Origin: Ignavibacteriales bacterium | GTDB lineage: Bacteria; Bacteroidota; Ignavibacteria; Ignavibacteriales; Ignavibacteriaceae | Length of the DNA: 64,000 nt | Assembly: GCA_016707285.1 (NCBI GenBank) | Contig: JADJIA010000001.1 | Location: 744,001-808,000 of the forward strand | Direction of reading: 5' to 3' | The notes under the pieces: model-generated | Told to the model about the DNA's origin: nothing | What the model saw: the letters and a program-made list of their open reading frames with translations, nothing else | The model's database searches: none | Translations under genes and position numbers: made by a program | Part shown: positions 9,493-20,259 of the stretch, one piece after another | Numbering within the stretch: position 1 is the first letter of the stretch | How the letters are laid out: every line of letters begins with the position of its first letter

Positions 9493-10146
9493 CTATTCTA
9501 TCGCCATATTGAGATAATCGATCATCGGTTTAATCATCAAAAAGGAATCTTCAACAAGTTTCTTCATATCAGACTCCATAACCTCCTTGTTGGATAATTT
9601 TTTGATCACTACAAAACTCTTCATTCTCAACTTTTCAATGTGTGGATGGTCTTTTTCGTAACCGAGTGGTGCCGATTTTAGTGCTTCTTCTTTAAGTGCA
9701 AGTCCACCATAAAATCCGGAAAAATCAGTCTCGTTCAAGATTTCATCCAACAAATGCCCGTTATGCTCAATTTGTATTCTTACTTTGGAAAGGATATCCG
9801 AAGGTGGGCGATATAACCCTCCACCTACAAACGAATTACCGGGGCTGATCGACAGATGGAACGATGCGGGAGCAATTTTCATATACGGGGTAAATGTAAA
9901 ATTGTCTTTGTAAAGTGGTTTATCAGGGTGGAATCTCCTGTTGTTATTGATTCTATGCACCGTATCTTTTGCTTGAACCATCTCCAATTTTTCGTCATAA
10001 ACAGCAAGATTCGCAAGGAATCCTTCCACTCCGGTCATCCAGATGCTTTTTGCCTCTGTGTAGCGGGTTTTGTTTTGTTCCATCCACTCTTTTGAATTAT
10101 TCGTTGACAGATCGCGTAAAAATTCAAGGATTAATTTTGTGTTCAT
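9493..10146 (-). CDS. DUF2461 family protein
   Basis: A 217-residue cytoplasmic protein. It matches the DUF2461/TIGR02453 pattern: FLRDLSTNNSKEWMEQNKTRY at the start, then RINNNRRFHPDKPLYKDNF, and SFHLSISPGNSFVGGGLY-type strands in the middle. The family is widespread in bacteria and some eukaryotes, with no established function. The length is normal. It appears monocistronic. Confidence 0.85.
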   Translation of the reverse strand: MNTKLILEFLRDLSTNNSKEWMEQNKTRYTEAKSIWMTGVEGFLANLAVYDEKLEMVQAKDTVHRINNNRRFHPDKPLYKDNFTFTPYMKIAPASFHLSISPGNSFVGGGLYRPPSDILSKVRIQIEHNGHLLDEILNETDFSGFYGGLALKEEALKSAPLGYEKDHPHIEKLRMKSFVVIKKLSNKEVMESDMKKLVEDSFLMIKPMIDYLNMAIE

Positions 10147-10373
10147 CTGATTCTTTCATTGATTTTAATGGAATCTGTTTATTCATGATGTAAAATGTGG
10201 AATCAATTCATCATTTTCAACTTCTTTACTCCGGCGATTATCATCAGGATAAGAAGTGTCGTATAAAAGAGTGTGGAAAATGAGCTTTTTAATATAGAAA
10301 AGATGTTCGAAACTACCACTAAACCTTCCGGTATATCAGGATAATTTAATAACATGGAAATGAAACCGATTTA

Positions 10374-10405
10374 AACAAAAAAAAGGCTGTCATTTCTGAC
10401 AGCCT
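10374..10405 (-). terminator. Intrinsic terminator after initiator tRNA
   Basis: A perfect 9-bp stem, AGGCTGTCA/TGACAGCCT, has a TTTC loop. The A run at 10374-10384 becomes a U run on the minus strand, directly downstream of the tRNA 3' end at 10422. Confidence 0.8.
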
Positions 10406-10421
10406 GATTTTTATCGCGTTG

Positions 10422-10493
<72 letters not shown>

Positions 10494-10604
10494 ATGTTAA
10501 AACTTTATATCAGAAGCCCGTATATCTTGAAATATTTAATTTAATTTGGACTTCAAAGATAACACTTTTTTTATTAAAAACAAAATTTTAGTTAAAATTG
10601 CTCA

Positions 10605-11309
10605 TTACTGCACCGCCTCAAACTCAATATCCATCAACGGAAAATTCTGCCAGCCGGAGAAGTCATAATGCCACCATTCAGTTTCGAGAGCCACAAATCC
10701 ATGTTTCTCCATTACTGTTCGCAGAAGTGCCCTGTTAACTCTGATTTCCAGCGGGATATCCGCAAAATCATGATGAGCTTTTACGGTAAAATCATCAAAA
10801 ACGGTTGGCATCAACAATAACTTACCGGTTTTTAAGTCATACAGTCCCAGATCGATGGCGCAGCCCCGGTTGTGGCGGCTTCCCGTTTTTGGAGAAGCTG
10901 CATAATTTTCATCCATAACTGAATCCCAAATCTTTTTTGTAATTGTATAGGGCCTGTAGGCATCATAAATCACAATCCCGATTCCGTTTAGTGCAAGTTC
11001 CCTGGCAATCTTTTTAAGCGCAATTGCCGCGGGATGCCTCAAAAATACCCGGGGTGAAGTATAAAGCACCTTTCCCGTAACATTATCCACCGTGGCATAT
11101 TTAATATCCTTTTTTAACGATGGAACAACAATCTCAAGGTCAGTTAATCTCTGTGAACTGTCTGCCGCAACCAAAGAATTATAAAGTTTGATGTCGTTTA
11201 CAACTTTTAGACCATACTCATTAACCGGAATTTCAACCTGGGCGAGCCCGGTGAAATACAAAATTAAAAAGAGTATGGTTGTTTGGATTGTAGATTGTCT
11301 TTTTATCAT
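10605..11309 (-). CDS. D-alanyl-D-alanine dipeptidase (M15D, VanX/DdpX type)
   Basis: A 234-residue protein with an N-terminal signal peptide (about 1-23, ending GLAQ). The zinc-site motifs of the M15D family are present: SRHNRGCAIDLGL (SxHxxGxAxD, supplying His and Asp ligands) and ETEWWHYDF (catalytic Glu and ligand His). VYDAYRP-type residues before them are also typical. It hydrolyses D-Ala-D-Ala, either for cell-wall dipeptide recycling or as a nutrient. Nothing nearby suggests a glycopeptide-resistance cluster (no VanA/VanH). The stop-to-start gap with the M14 gene is one base, so the two form an operon. Confidence 0.92.
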   Translation of the reverse strand: MIKRQSTIQTTILFLILYFTGLAQVEIPVNEYGLKVVNDIKLYNSLVAADSSQRLTDLEIVVPSLKKDIKYATVDNVTGKVLYTSPRVFLRHPAAIALKKIARELALNGIGIVIYDAYRPYTITKKIWDSVMDENYAASPKTGSRHNRGCAIDLGLYDLKTGKLLLMPTVFDDFTVKAHHDFADIPLEIRVNRALLRTVMEKHGFVALETEWWHYDFSGWQNFPLMDIEFEAVQ

Positions 11310-11310
11310 A

Positions 11311-13134
11311 TTAATTCAGAACTCTCAAAATTGGATAAACACAATAGTTTTTATCAAAATATGGTGATCTTTTATAGATGAAATTTAACCGGGCATCCGG
11401 GTTGTTTCTGAATTTTTCGTCAGTAGCAAGTTTTTCTTCAAAATCCTTTTTCAATTGGGGATCATTTTTTAGGATGTCAGGGGCAAGTCGCTCCATCACA
11501 TAATCCTCATAATATTCCTTCTGCTCAAATATCTGGTTGAAAAAGCCCCATGCAAGGTAGGAATCATCCGATTTGGGTTCAAATAAATATACAATCAATT
11601 TAAGAGTTGCCTGGTTGCAACTAATAAAAAAGGAACCTGCCGGAACAGTAATTTCTTCAATTTGTGAGTCGTGTCCAAAACTGACTCTTGTTCTTCCTTC
11701 AAAAGTATAAGGGGCAAACTTATGATCGTGGAATCTGAATCTTTCGACTTTTAACTTTCTTGGAGAATCAAGTTTTTCAACCTTTATCCCGTGGAGTTTT
11801 GCTTTTTCAACTATATCTTCATATTCTGCGGGTATAAGATAACCTGCAGGAACTCTTACAGAGTCAACGGCATGAACCTGATCAAAATAAGGAATTACCT
11901 TCTCAAATTTTTTCCCCGTATAAACTAATTTGTCACCCCCCGAAATATCACTTTTTTCTACAACAGCCTCTATCCCCTTAAATGAATAAGTTTTAAGAGC
12001 CGTATCCTTCAGCGCAAATTTTATGGGTAGCCACTTCCCCTCTTTTCCGAGATACTGACTGATGTTGTTATCAGCTTTCCTGTTCTCCTCAATTACCATT
12101 TTTCCACTTATTACAAGGTAGTTTGCTGCAGTCTCGATCACTTTTTTTGTGGCAAAAACTCTTTCTTTATAAGGTTTCATCATGTGGGTTTCCACGAGAA
12201 GGCAGATTCTGTTTTTGGAAGCCATATATCCGTTTGAAAAGCGTGGAACTGATGCCCACTCGAGAAGACCTTCTTCAACCCGGTTATTTTTGAACCCAAC
12301 ATAAGGCGACATTAACCACCCCGCTGATTCCACATTCTCAATCAGAAAAGGAAGAAATGACCTCTCAACCAATTTTGCAATGTTTGGTGCCATATTGCCA
12401 AAGCGTTCAAGTCCATAAGTCACCGTATATTGATAATCAGCTCCATTGGTTGTGTGATTGTCGATGATAAAATCCGGACTCCATTTTGAAACCATCTTTA
12501 ACATAGCCTGCATTTCAGGAGCATCAGCTTTCGTCCAGTCCCTGTTCAAATTTAAATTCCTCGCAGTGGTACGCCAACCCATGTTGACGGGACCATCCTG
12601 ATTAATTCTGTTGTAACTTGATGCTCTCTCATGTCCATCCACACTGAAGATTGGTACAATCAGAAATATCACATTATCGAGAAGTGCGCTGTGTTTCCCC
12701 TCTACCAACATCTCACGAAGAAACATCATAGAAGCGTCTTTTCCTTCTATTTCTCCTGAATGGATACCGTTAATTATTAACAGCACCGGCTTTCCACTTT
12801 TTGCAGCATCAGCCGGAGTGAAAGCCTTGTCCTTCGAAACTGTAAACAGTTTTATGTCTCTCCCCTGTGGTGAAACACCAATTGTTGAATATTGTGCGAA
12901 CTTTGAAACCTTCGCCAATTCTGAGAAATATTCGTCTGTTTGACTGTAGGTGGAAGTGGCAACAAAACCCGACTTTTCAAATTCGGTTTGCCATTCGTTT
13001 TGCGCAAAAATTGCCACTGTTAAAATAATGGAAAATGATAATCCTCGTAAAATGCCGCTCGTCAATCTGTCGCTCTTATGGTTATTGTTTTTTGGTAAAT
13101 TTGAAAAGAAATTTAACGAATTATGATGAATCAA
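11311..13134 (-). CDS. M14 family zinc carboxypeptidase
   Basis: A 607-residue exported metallopeptidase. A hydrophobic signal segment (SFSIILTVAIFAQ) lies around residues 33-45. The long polar stretch before it suggests the true start may be a downstream TTG. Zinc-binding HSGEIEGKD (HxxE), NLNRDW, DNHTTNG and the C-terminal LLVETHMMKP carry the M14 catalytic set. About 250 further residues follow the peptidase domain, as in other large Bacteroidota M14 proteins. It should trim C-terminal residues from peptides in the periplasm. It precedes and is probably co-transcribed with the dipeptidase gene. Confidence 0.88.
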   Translation of the reverse strand: MIHHNSLNFFSNLPKNNNHKSDRLTSGILRGLSFSIILTVAIFAQNEWQTEFEKSGFVATSTYSQTDEYFSELAKVSKFAQYSTIGVSPQGRDIKLFTVSKDKAFTPADAAKSGKPVLLIINGIHSGEIEGKDASMMFLREMLVEGKHSALLDNVIFLIVPIFSVDGHERASSYNRINQDGPVNMGWRTTARNLNLNRDWTKADAPEMQAMLKMVSKWSPDFIIDNHTTNGADYQYTVTYGLERFGNMAPNIAKLVERSFLPFLIENVESAGWLMSPYVGFKNNRVEEGLLEWASVPRFSNGYMASKNRICLLVETHMMKPYKERVFATKKVIETAANYLVISGKMVIEENRKADNNISQYLGKEGKWLPIKFALKDTALKTYSFKGIEAVVEKSDISGGDKLVYTGKKFEKVIPYFDQVHAVDSVRVPAGYLIPAEYEDIVEKAKLHGIKVEKLDSPRKLKVERFRFHDHKFAPYTFEGRTRVSFGHDSQIEEITVPAGSFFISCNQATLKLIVYLFEPKSDDSYLAWGFFNQIFEQKEYYEDYVMERLAPDILKNDPQLKKDFEEKLATDEKFRNNPDARLNFIYKRSPYFDKNYCVYPILRVLN

Positions 13135-13169
13135 GGAAATGTTGATCTACATCACTACAAGAGATTGAC

Positions 13170-13200
13170 TTGAAAATTAAGTTTACTTTCTGTATGTTTA
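13170..13200 (+). promoter_or_regulatory. Bacteroidota-type promoter for the TerB-like gene
   Basis: TTG at 13170-13172 and TATGTTTA at 13193-13200 are separated by 20 bases. This is one mismatch from the TAnnTTTG consensus and about 43 bases upstream of the ATG. Confidence 0.35.
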
Positions 13201-13242
13201 ACAATCGTAATTCCTCAATATTTTTAATCGGGAGGACATAAT

Positions 13243-13650
13243 ATGCTCACAACTATAGACAAAAGTAATTATCTCAAGGGATTGTTAATTGTAGCAAGAT
13301 TGGATGACAGACTCATTGATCGCGAAAGAGATCAAATAAGAAATGTTGCGACGAGACTTGGATTCAGTAAAGATTTTTATGAAGAGACACTAAAAAATTT
13401 AATGATTAATGAGAACATCAGTGATAATCCATTAATGTTCAGTTCACCAGCCATAGCCGAAATATTTTTGAACGAGGCATTAAATCTTGCTTATGCGGAC
13501 AATGAATTATCGAAAGTGGAATTGGACTGGCTTCGAAAAACTGCAGAAATTAATGGTATTCCCAACCAAAAGTTCACAGAGTTTCTGGCAAGTTTTCAAT
13601 CTTTTTTACAAACGGATATCTCGAGACAAAAAACTATTTCTATACAATAA
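13243..13650 (+). CDS. TerB-like helical protein
   Basis: A 135-residue, all-helical soluble protein. Two repeated segments begin with acidic patches (VARLDDRLIDRERDQIRNVA and LAYADNELSKVELDWLRKTA). This D-x-x-L/I-x-x-x-E-x-x-x-L arrangement is typical of TerB/TerB-like folds that bind divalent metal. A strong ribosome site, GGGAGGA, precedes the ATG. There are no other tellurite-resistance genes nearby, so the role is open. Confidence 0.6.
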   Translation: MLTTIDKSNYLKGLLIVARLDDRLIDRERDQIRNVATRLGFSKDFYEETLKNLMINENISDNPLMFSSPAIAEIFLNEALNLAYADNELSKVELDWLRKTAEINGIPNQKFTEFLASFQSFLQTDISRQKTISIQ

Positions 13651-13828
13651 TATTTCTTGCAGAGTAGCAGCCTAAATCTGTTACTCTGCAGTTCTTTTTC
13701 CACCCTTTTATTTTAAACACTTCCACTCATCCCCCTTCAAAAACCATTAGTCACAATTGAACTAAATTCTACAAAAATCTTTTTTTATATTGAATACTCT
13801 TTTAAAAACTAACAGGAAAAAAGGTACT

Positions 13829-16800
13829 ATGCATCGATTCCTCATTCTTTTTACACTTGTTTTGTGTGTAAGCCAGATTCAAGCTCAGGAGGCAAGACTC
13901 CTCCGCTTTCCAAATATCAATGGAGAAAAAATTGTTTTCTCCTATGCCGGTGATTTATATCTCGTTAGTGCCAATGGTGGAACTGCACGAAAAATAACAA
14001 ATCACTCCGGTTATGAAATGTTTGCCAAATTCTCCCCCGATGGTAAAAATATCGCCTTCACAGGGCAATATGATGGTAACACAGAAGTTTACACCATCCC
14101 GGCCGAAGGTGGTGTCCCTAACAGAATTACCTACACAGCAACTCTTGGAAGAGATGATCTTTCAGATCGAATGGGTCCCAACAATATTGTTATGGCTTGG
14201 CGAGACAATGAGACTGTTATGTTCAGAAGCAGATGGACTGAACACAATGACTGGAAAGGACAACTTTTTTTCGCCAACATCAATGGCGGGTTAGCCGAAC
14301 AACTTCCCCTCCCCAGAGGAGGATTTGGTACATTTTCACCGGATGGTAAAAAACTTGTTTATAACAGGGTTTTCCGCGAGTTCAGAACATGGAAACGCTA
14401 TAGAGGCGGACAGGCAGATGACCTCTGGATTTACGACTTTGCAACAAAACAAACACAAAGAGTGCAGGAAAATCCGGCACAGGATATTTTCCCGATGTGG
14501 GTTGGAAATAAAGTCTATTTTGCTTCAGACAGAACGGGAACAATGAACCTCTTTTCTGTTGATCTTAATACAAAAAAAGAAAAACAGATCACAAATTTTA
14601 CAGAATTTGATGTAAAATTCCCAAGTATTGGCGGAAATTTTATCGTTTTCGAAAATGCCGGATATATTTACAAACTTGATACATCCACCGACGACTACAA
14701 AAGTGGAAATCATGATCCAGGATGATCTCGCAACCGGCAGAGATGGCATCATCGATGTAAGTAGAAGTGTTCAGAGCTGGGAAATTTCACCCGACGGAAA
14801 CAGAGCAATCTTTTGTGCCAGAGGTGAAATTTTTACTGTTCCGGCAAAAAATGGACAGACCAGAAACCTGACCAACACTTCCGGAGTCCATGAGCGATAT
14901 CCAAAGTGGTCACCCGATGGCAAGTATATCGCTTTCATTTCCGACAGAAGTGGCGAAGATGAAATTTATATTATCCCCCAGGATGGAAAAGGTGGTGAAA
15001 AACAACTTACTTCCGGTGGTGATGTTTACAAATATTCACTTCAATGGTCACCCGACAGCAAAAAGATTTTATGGTCTGACCAAAACTATACACTTAATTA
15101 TATCGACATAGATTCAAAAGCTGTATCACAAGTTGATAAATCAGATGTAAATTCCTTCTTTGCATACGACTGGTCACACGACAGCAGATTTATAACCTAT
15201 AACAAGGTTGAAAGTGCTGTCTCATCAAGAATATTTATCTATTCGCTCGATGATAAAAAAGCCAATCCCGTTACTGATGGATTTTTCGATGTTGGCCAAA
15301 CTGTCTTTTCAAAAGATGGAAAATACCTCTTTTTCACCTCTGAGAGAACATTTAATCCAACCTACGGCTGGACTGAATGGAACCACACATACACAGACAT
15401 GACCAAAATCTATTTAGTCACTCTTCAAAACACAACAAAATCACCTTTTGAACCAAAAAGTGATGAAGTTACTGTAAAGGAAGAGAAACCGGCTGAAGAA
15501 AAGAAGGACTCTAAAGAGACGACTCCAAAAGACCCAAAAGAGCCCGGGAAAAAACTTTCGATCGATTTTGACGGAATAGTTTCCAGGATTGCAGAAATTC
15601 CAACTCCGGCAGGAAGTTATGGAAATCTTTCCACCACTGCCGATAAAATCTTTTACAACAGACGAGCCCCTCGTGAAGAGAAGTTTAATCTTTATTCCTA
15701 CAGTTTAAAAGATCTCGAAGAAACTAATCTTGGTGAAGTTTTAAGTTATGAAATCTCCTCCGACGAAAAAAAGATGCTTGTTCGAGTTGGAGGATCCTAT
15801 GGAATTGTTCCCCTGCCATCTGCTCCGGTTAAAATTAAGGATGCTCTGAATCTCTCAGACCTAAAAGTAAAACTTGACAGAAAAGCTGAATGGACTCAGA
15901 TATTTAATGAAGCATGGCGACAAATGCGCGACTTCTTTTATGCAAAAAACATGCATGGCGTTGACTGGAAAGCGATGAAGAAACAATATGGACAACTTGT
16001 TCCTTTTGTTAATCATCGTGCCGACCTTACATACATTATTGGTGAAATGATTGGCGAGTTAAATATCGGTCATGCTTATGTTGGAGGTGGCGATTATCCT
16101 AAAGCTGCAAGAATTGCACTTGGTCTTCTTGGTGCCCAATTAGAAAAAGATGCATCAGGATATGTAAAAATCAAAAAAATACTTGCAGGACAAAACTGGG
16201 ATAAAGATTTCCGTTCACCTCTTACAGAGATCGGCGTAAATGTAAAAGAAGGTGATTACATCATTGCTATTAATGGTAAGTCTGTAAAGGAGATGAACAA
16301 CATCTATGAAGCTCTGGTTGACAGGGCAGGCAAACAGGTTGTTCTTACCGTTAATTCCACCGCAACTGATCAGGGAGCGCGCGATGTAACTGTGATCCCA
16401 ATCGATGATGAACAAAGCCTTTATTACCTCAAATGGATTGAAGGTAACATCGAAAAAGTAACAAAAGCAACAGATGGCAAGGTTGGATATATTCATATCC
16501 CTGATATGGGCGTAAACGGCTTAAACTGGTTTGCAAAATATTATTATCCACAACTGAACAAAGAAGCTCTTATAATCGATGACAGAGGAAATGGCGGAGG
16601 AAATGTCTCTCCACAAATACTTGAGCGACTTGCAAGAACACCTGTAATGATGAATTACAGAAGAAATTCAATCCATTCATTTAATCCCACGGGGATGCAT
16701 GTTGGTCCCAAAATCCTTTTGATGGATGAATTTTCAGCCTCCGATGGAGATATTTTCCCATACAGATTCAGAGCTGCCAAACTTGGAACTCTTGTTGGTA

Positions 16801-17084
16801 AAAGATCATGGGGTGGAGTTGTTGGAATTGCAGGATCACTTCCATTTGTTGATGGCGGATTCCTCAACAAACCGGAGTTTGGTCCTTACGATCTTGACGG
16901 AAAGAACTGGATAATGGAGGGACATGGAGTTGACCCGGATGTTGTTGTTGACAACGACCCCGCTCTCGAATTTGAGGGTACTGATCAACAACTTAACAAA
17001 GGAATAGAACTGATTCTTAAAGAATTGGAAAAGAACCCCGTGAAAAAGAATCCAATTCCCCCATTCCCCGATAAAAGCAAATAG
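13829..17084 (+). CDS. Tricorn-type protease, S41 family (one frameshift)
   Basis: The locus encodes about 1,085 residues in two frames that meet near 14697 (frame one ends at 14725). There an AAAA run carries one base too many or two too few. The start at 13829 is chosen because AGGAAAAAAGG precedes it and it begins a signal peptide ending IQAQ. The domain order follows tricorn homologues: two WD40/PD40 beta-propellers (repeated FSPDGKNIAF and WSPDGKYIAF motifs), a linker rich in Lys/Glu/Pro, a C1 helical domain, PDZ and the C2 S41 domain with the catalytic Ser in MDEFSASDGD. It would degrade peptides in the periplasm. Apart from the single break the protein looks complete. Confidence 0.88.
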
Positions 17085-17098
17085 TAGCAATTATTGAA

Positions 17099-17134
17099 CA
17101 AAAAAAAGGCTGTCGATTGACAGCCTCTTTTTTT
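17099..17134. terminator. Bidirectional terminator
   Basis: The perfect stem AGGCTGTC/GACAGCCT (17107-17126) has a GATT loop, an A run on its left and a T run on its right. It lies between the convergent tricorn and TPR genes and can serve both strands. Confidence 0.85.
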
Positions 17135-17150
17135 ATTATAAGATTTAACT

Positions 17151-18801
17151 CTACTTCTTGGGAGCAGGAATGTTTTTAAGGTTCTCTTGTGCACCTTTAT
17201 TTGAAGGATCGATTACAAGAATTTTTTCGTAGGCATCTCTTGCAAGTGCTGCCCATGAATCCTTAAATTCCGGATTATCCTGGTTTACTGCATAAAAATA
17301 TCCAAGATAATCGTAAGCAGTGATTAACTGTGTTTTGAATTTATCAGGTGTTGGTGATGCCAACTCAATAAAATACTGATAAGTTGGTCGCGCCAGGCCC
17401 ATTTTTGAGCTGTCGAGAACTTCAATCTGTGATTGACAGTTACCTTTCCAGTAATATGAAAGGCAAAATCAGGTTTCTGAGAGATCAAACTGTCGAATGC
17501 CTGAATACCTTCTTCATATCTCTTACCAAAGTAGTATGCGCGTCCAAGAGCATAATATTCTGCTTGTGAAAGACCATTCTCCAATTTTTCTTTTCTTTTA
17601 TAAGCCGCAGTTGATGCATCCCAATCTTTGTTTTTAAAGTAGTAGGCAGCAACATCAGCAAGGAGCATCGACTTGGTTGAATCAAGAGCAACTGCTTTCT
17701 CAAAATTAATGACAGCAATTGAATCGTTACCCATCTTTTTGTGGTTCAAACCATAAAGCTCGAAGTCATAAGCTTTAACTTTAGCAGGGTCAACCAGGCT
17801 AAAATATTTATCAAAAGTGGCAAGAGTATTTACAGAATCACCAATCATGTCAAAAGCATAAGCCTGAAGAACAAGCATGTCAGCGTTTGAAGGTTCACCT
17901 GCAAGATATTCTTTTGTTGTTGCAATGGTACCGTTGTAATCTTTTCCATTATACTGGATGATTGCAAATCGGCGAAGGTTTATCGCTGTTTTTTCCGATT
18001 TTGAAAGATATTCTTTATAGAACTGGATAGCTTTTGCATAATCTTCAATATCATAGTTCATTTCAGCGATTTCTCTGTAAGCAGGAGCATACTCCGGATC
18101 GAGTTTTAAAGCATCCTGAAATTTAATTTCAGCAGAACCAAACTGTTTGATAAGTCTGTAAACCTGTCCATAACCAACATGAGCTGCAGGCAGGTTGTCT
18201 TTTATGTCGAGTGCTGATTTGTAGAACTTCAACGCATTTGTTCCATCAGGAACTGCATAATAGATTTTTCCGGCAGCAATCAATAATTCATAATCCTTTG
18301 GATCTTTTGAAAGATTTTTCAGGATTGCATCCACACCGATCTCACAAACATCTTTGTCAGCTCCTCCTGTGTAGAGCGCATCAGCCATATCAATCAGAAA
18401 ATCACGATCGTAAACAATTGATCCTTTTTTCTCTGCAGAAACTTTTGCGAGTGACTGAGTGAGCATGTCCTTGGCTATCGCCAAATTTTATCTCTAAAAG
18501 CGATTGCAGCCGTACCGAGCATATAATATGGATCCGATCCATTATTCGCATATTTCTCCATCACTTTTTTTGCACTGTCGAGTTCTCCAACATGGAGGTA
18601 GGCATGTGACAAAAAGTAGCCAAATTTCATGTTTGTTGGCTCTTCTTTTACAAGTGCATTATACATTAAAAGGGCATTTGTGTAACTCTCATTTTCCAGT
18701 AACCTGTGTGCCTCTTTCAGACTCTGAGCGTTCACTTCAGATGAAGTAAAAAAGAGTATTGTTGCTGCTAAAATGAGTGAAAACTTGAGTGTCTTTTTCA
18801 T
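17151..18801 (-). CDS. Secreted TPR-repeat protein (two frameshifts)
   Basis: A protein of about 548 residues spread over three frames (18801-18475, 18484-17324, 17402-17151). It has a signal peptide ending SEVNAQ and at least seven TPR units, such as PAAHVGYGQVYRLIKQFGSA, PAYREIAEMNYDIEDYAKAI and AEYYALGRAYYFGKRYEEGI. The first break, near 18483, is an A run one base short; restoring it gives RDKNLAIAKDM. The second, near 17445, restores to YWKGNCQSQIEVLDSS. The gene lies 13 bases downstream of a PstS-like gene. The same gene pair often sits with ExbB/ExbD/TonB genes in related phyla, so a role in envelope energy transduction or substrate handling is possible. Confidence 0.82.
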
Positions 18802-18814
18802 ATATCTTCCGGCT

Positions 18815-19811
18815 TTACTTGATTTGAATATTTTCGTTTTTGATTTGTAAAATCCTTACAGGCATGGTGGCAGGCACCAAACCAAATCTTAAAATTGTCC
18901 TTTGTCCCAATTCGCTTGCAACATAAGCTGCAAATCCCTGTCCCAAACCCACTTTTCCTTCAAGATTGATCGAATAGATTGATCTGACGAGTGGATAAAG
19001 AGGAGCTTCTCTGATGTCGCTTACACTTGGATCATATCTCATTGCGACATAATATTGGTATGGTCCCACAGATTTCTCTTCAGATTCAATTGAATCCGCC
19101 ACTTGAAGTTCAAGTATTTTTACATCCTTTATAAAAGTTGTGTTGGTTGTATCAACATCGTCATAAACATAAATTGAACTTAAAAACCCTATCGCATCAC
19201 TATTTTGAGAAACATAATCTATCAATTCTTTTGGTGATTTAGCATCAAAAACATTTTTTGCTGTTAAAACCTGGTTACCATATCTGTTCGCAAAATAGTT
19301 GATTGTTCCTGCTTGTGGATTTTCAAAAACAAGTGAAAACTTTTGATTTGGCATCCCCGGCAAGTTGATCAAAAGATTCGCTTTTACCCAGGAACATCGA
19401 TTTCAACGATTCCTGGCTGAGGTCCTTAAGTTTGTTTTCCTTGTTCACCAGAATGGCTACGCCATCGTAGGCAATTCTGGTATTTCTTGGATTAATTTCT
19501 TTTTTAGCAATTACCGCTTTTTCCTTTTCAGAAAGTTCTCTCGCTATAAATATTGCCTGTACAGAATCCTGAAGTAATAGTTCTACAACTTTGGTTTCAG
19601 GGGCAAAAATAATATCAAGGTGTGCATCGGGATAAAGTGACTCGAATTGTTTCTCGAGTTCTTCAAAGACAGGTTTAAATGTTTCATCAACTGCTATTCT
19701 TTTTTTACCCATTGTTGGTTCATCAACATTTCCTGTTGCAACTTTGTTTTCACATGATGCAAAAACAAGACCAAATAACACTGCTATCAATAATATTTTA
19801 TTCTTCATCAT
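18815..19811 (-). CDS. PstS-like substrate-binding lipoprotein (one frameshift)
   Basis: About 325 residues of the phosphate/PBP-like type 2 periplasmic-binding fold. The start at 19811 or 19808 begins a lipoprotein signal, with lipobox FASC in the MKNKILLIAVLFGLVFASC stretch. Conserved PBP features include VELLLQDSVQAIFIARELS, IAYDGVAILVNKEN and, after the break, PLYPLVRSIYSIN. Frame changes near 19365 in a GGGG run that should be GGG; joining there reads FDQLAGMPNQKFSLVF. No Pst permease genes are near. Its neighbours are a TPR gene and a 74-residue membrane protein that overlaps its start, so it probably belongs to the TonB-associated PstS/TPR group rather than to phosphate uptake. Confidence 0.82.
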
Positions 19812-20022
19812 CGCCGTTTTCCTCACGACTCTCTTTTAATAATTTATACGACCGGTAAACTCTGTATGTTCCATAGGCGATCAATCCGCCCGAAATCAGA
19901 TATAACTCATACCCACTCAAATTTTCAAAGAGTGAAATATCGCCAAAAAGGACGACAAAACCGGCAGCTACATAAACGAGCGCCATTAACATTTCAAAAT
20001 ATCTGACCGCTTGTGAGAACAA
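19798..20022 (-). CDS. Small two-helix membrane protein
   Basis: A 74-residue protein with two transmembrane helices (about 9-27 and 40-55) and a charged C-terminal tail (RSYKLLKESREENGDDEE). Its end overlaps the PstS-like start by about 14 bases, indicating translational coupling in a three-gene operon with the PstS-like and TPR genes. No family was recognised. Confidence 0.7.
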   Translation of the reverse strand: MFSQAVRYFEMLMALVYVAAGFVVLFGDISLFENLSGYELYLISGGLIAYGTYRVYRSYKLLKESREENGDDEE

Positions 20023-20259
20023 TTTGATCCACCAACACCAAAAAGATACCGCTTAACCTTTAAATTTCGACGGTATCACAAATCTTAATTATTTTAAAGG
20101 CAACTATTAATATAAGAATATCGAAAAAAATATTTAGGCGAATAAACCGTTCCTAAAACATTTTAGTTGATGGAAATCCTTTTTCCAGAAATTTTTAAAA
20201 TATTAATCTTTTTTTGTATTTTTACACTCTCCCTTTCGATAATCAAAAATGCAGGCACC

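Noticed and set aside
10605..11309. Glycopeptide-resistance (vanX) locus
   Set aside because: There are no vanA/vanH/vanR/vanS genes beside it. The signal peptide and the linked M14 peptidase fit peptide or wall turnover.
14690..14725. Programmed ribosomal frameshift in the tricorn-type gene
   Set aside because: The AAAA run has no slippery heptamer with a downstream structure. Many unrelated genes in the window break at similar runs.
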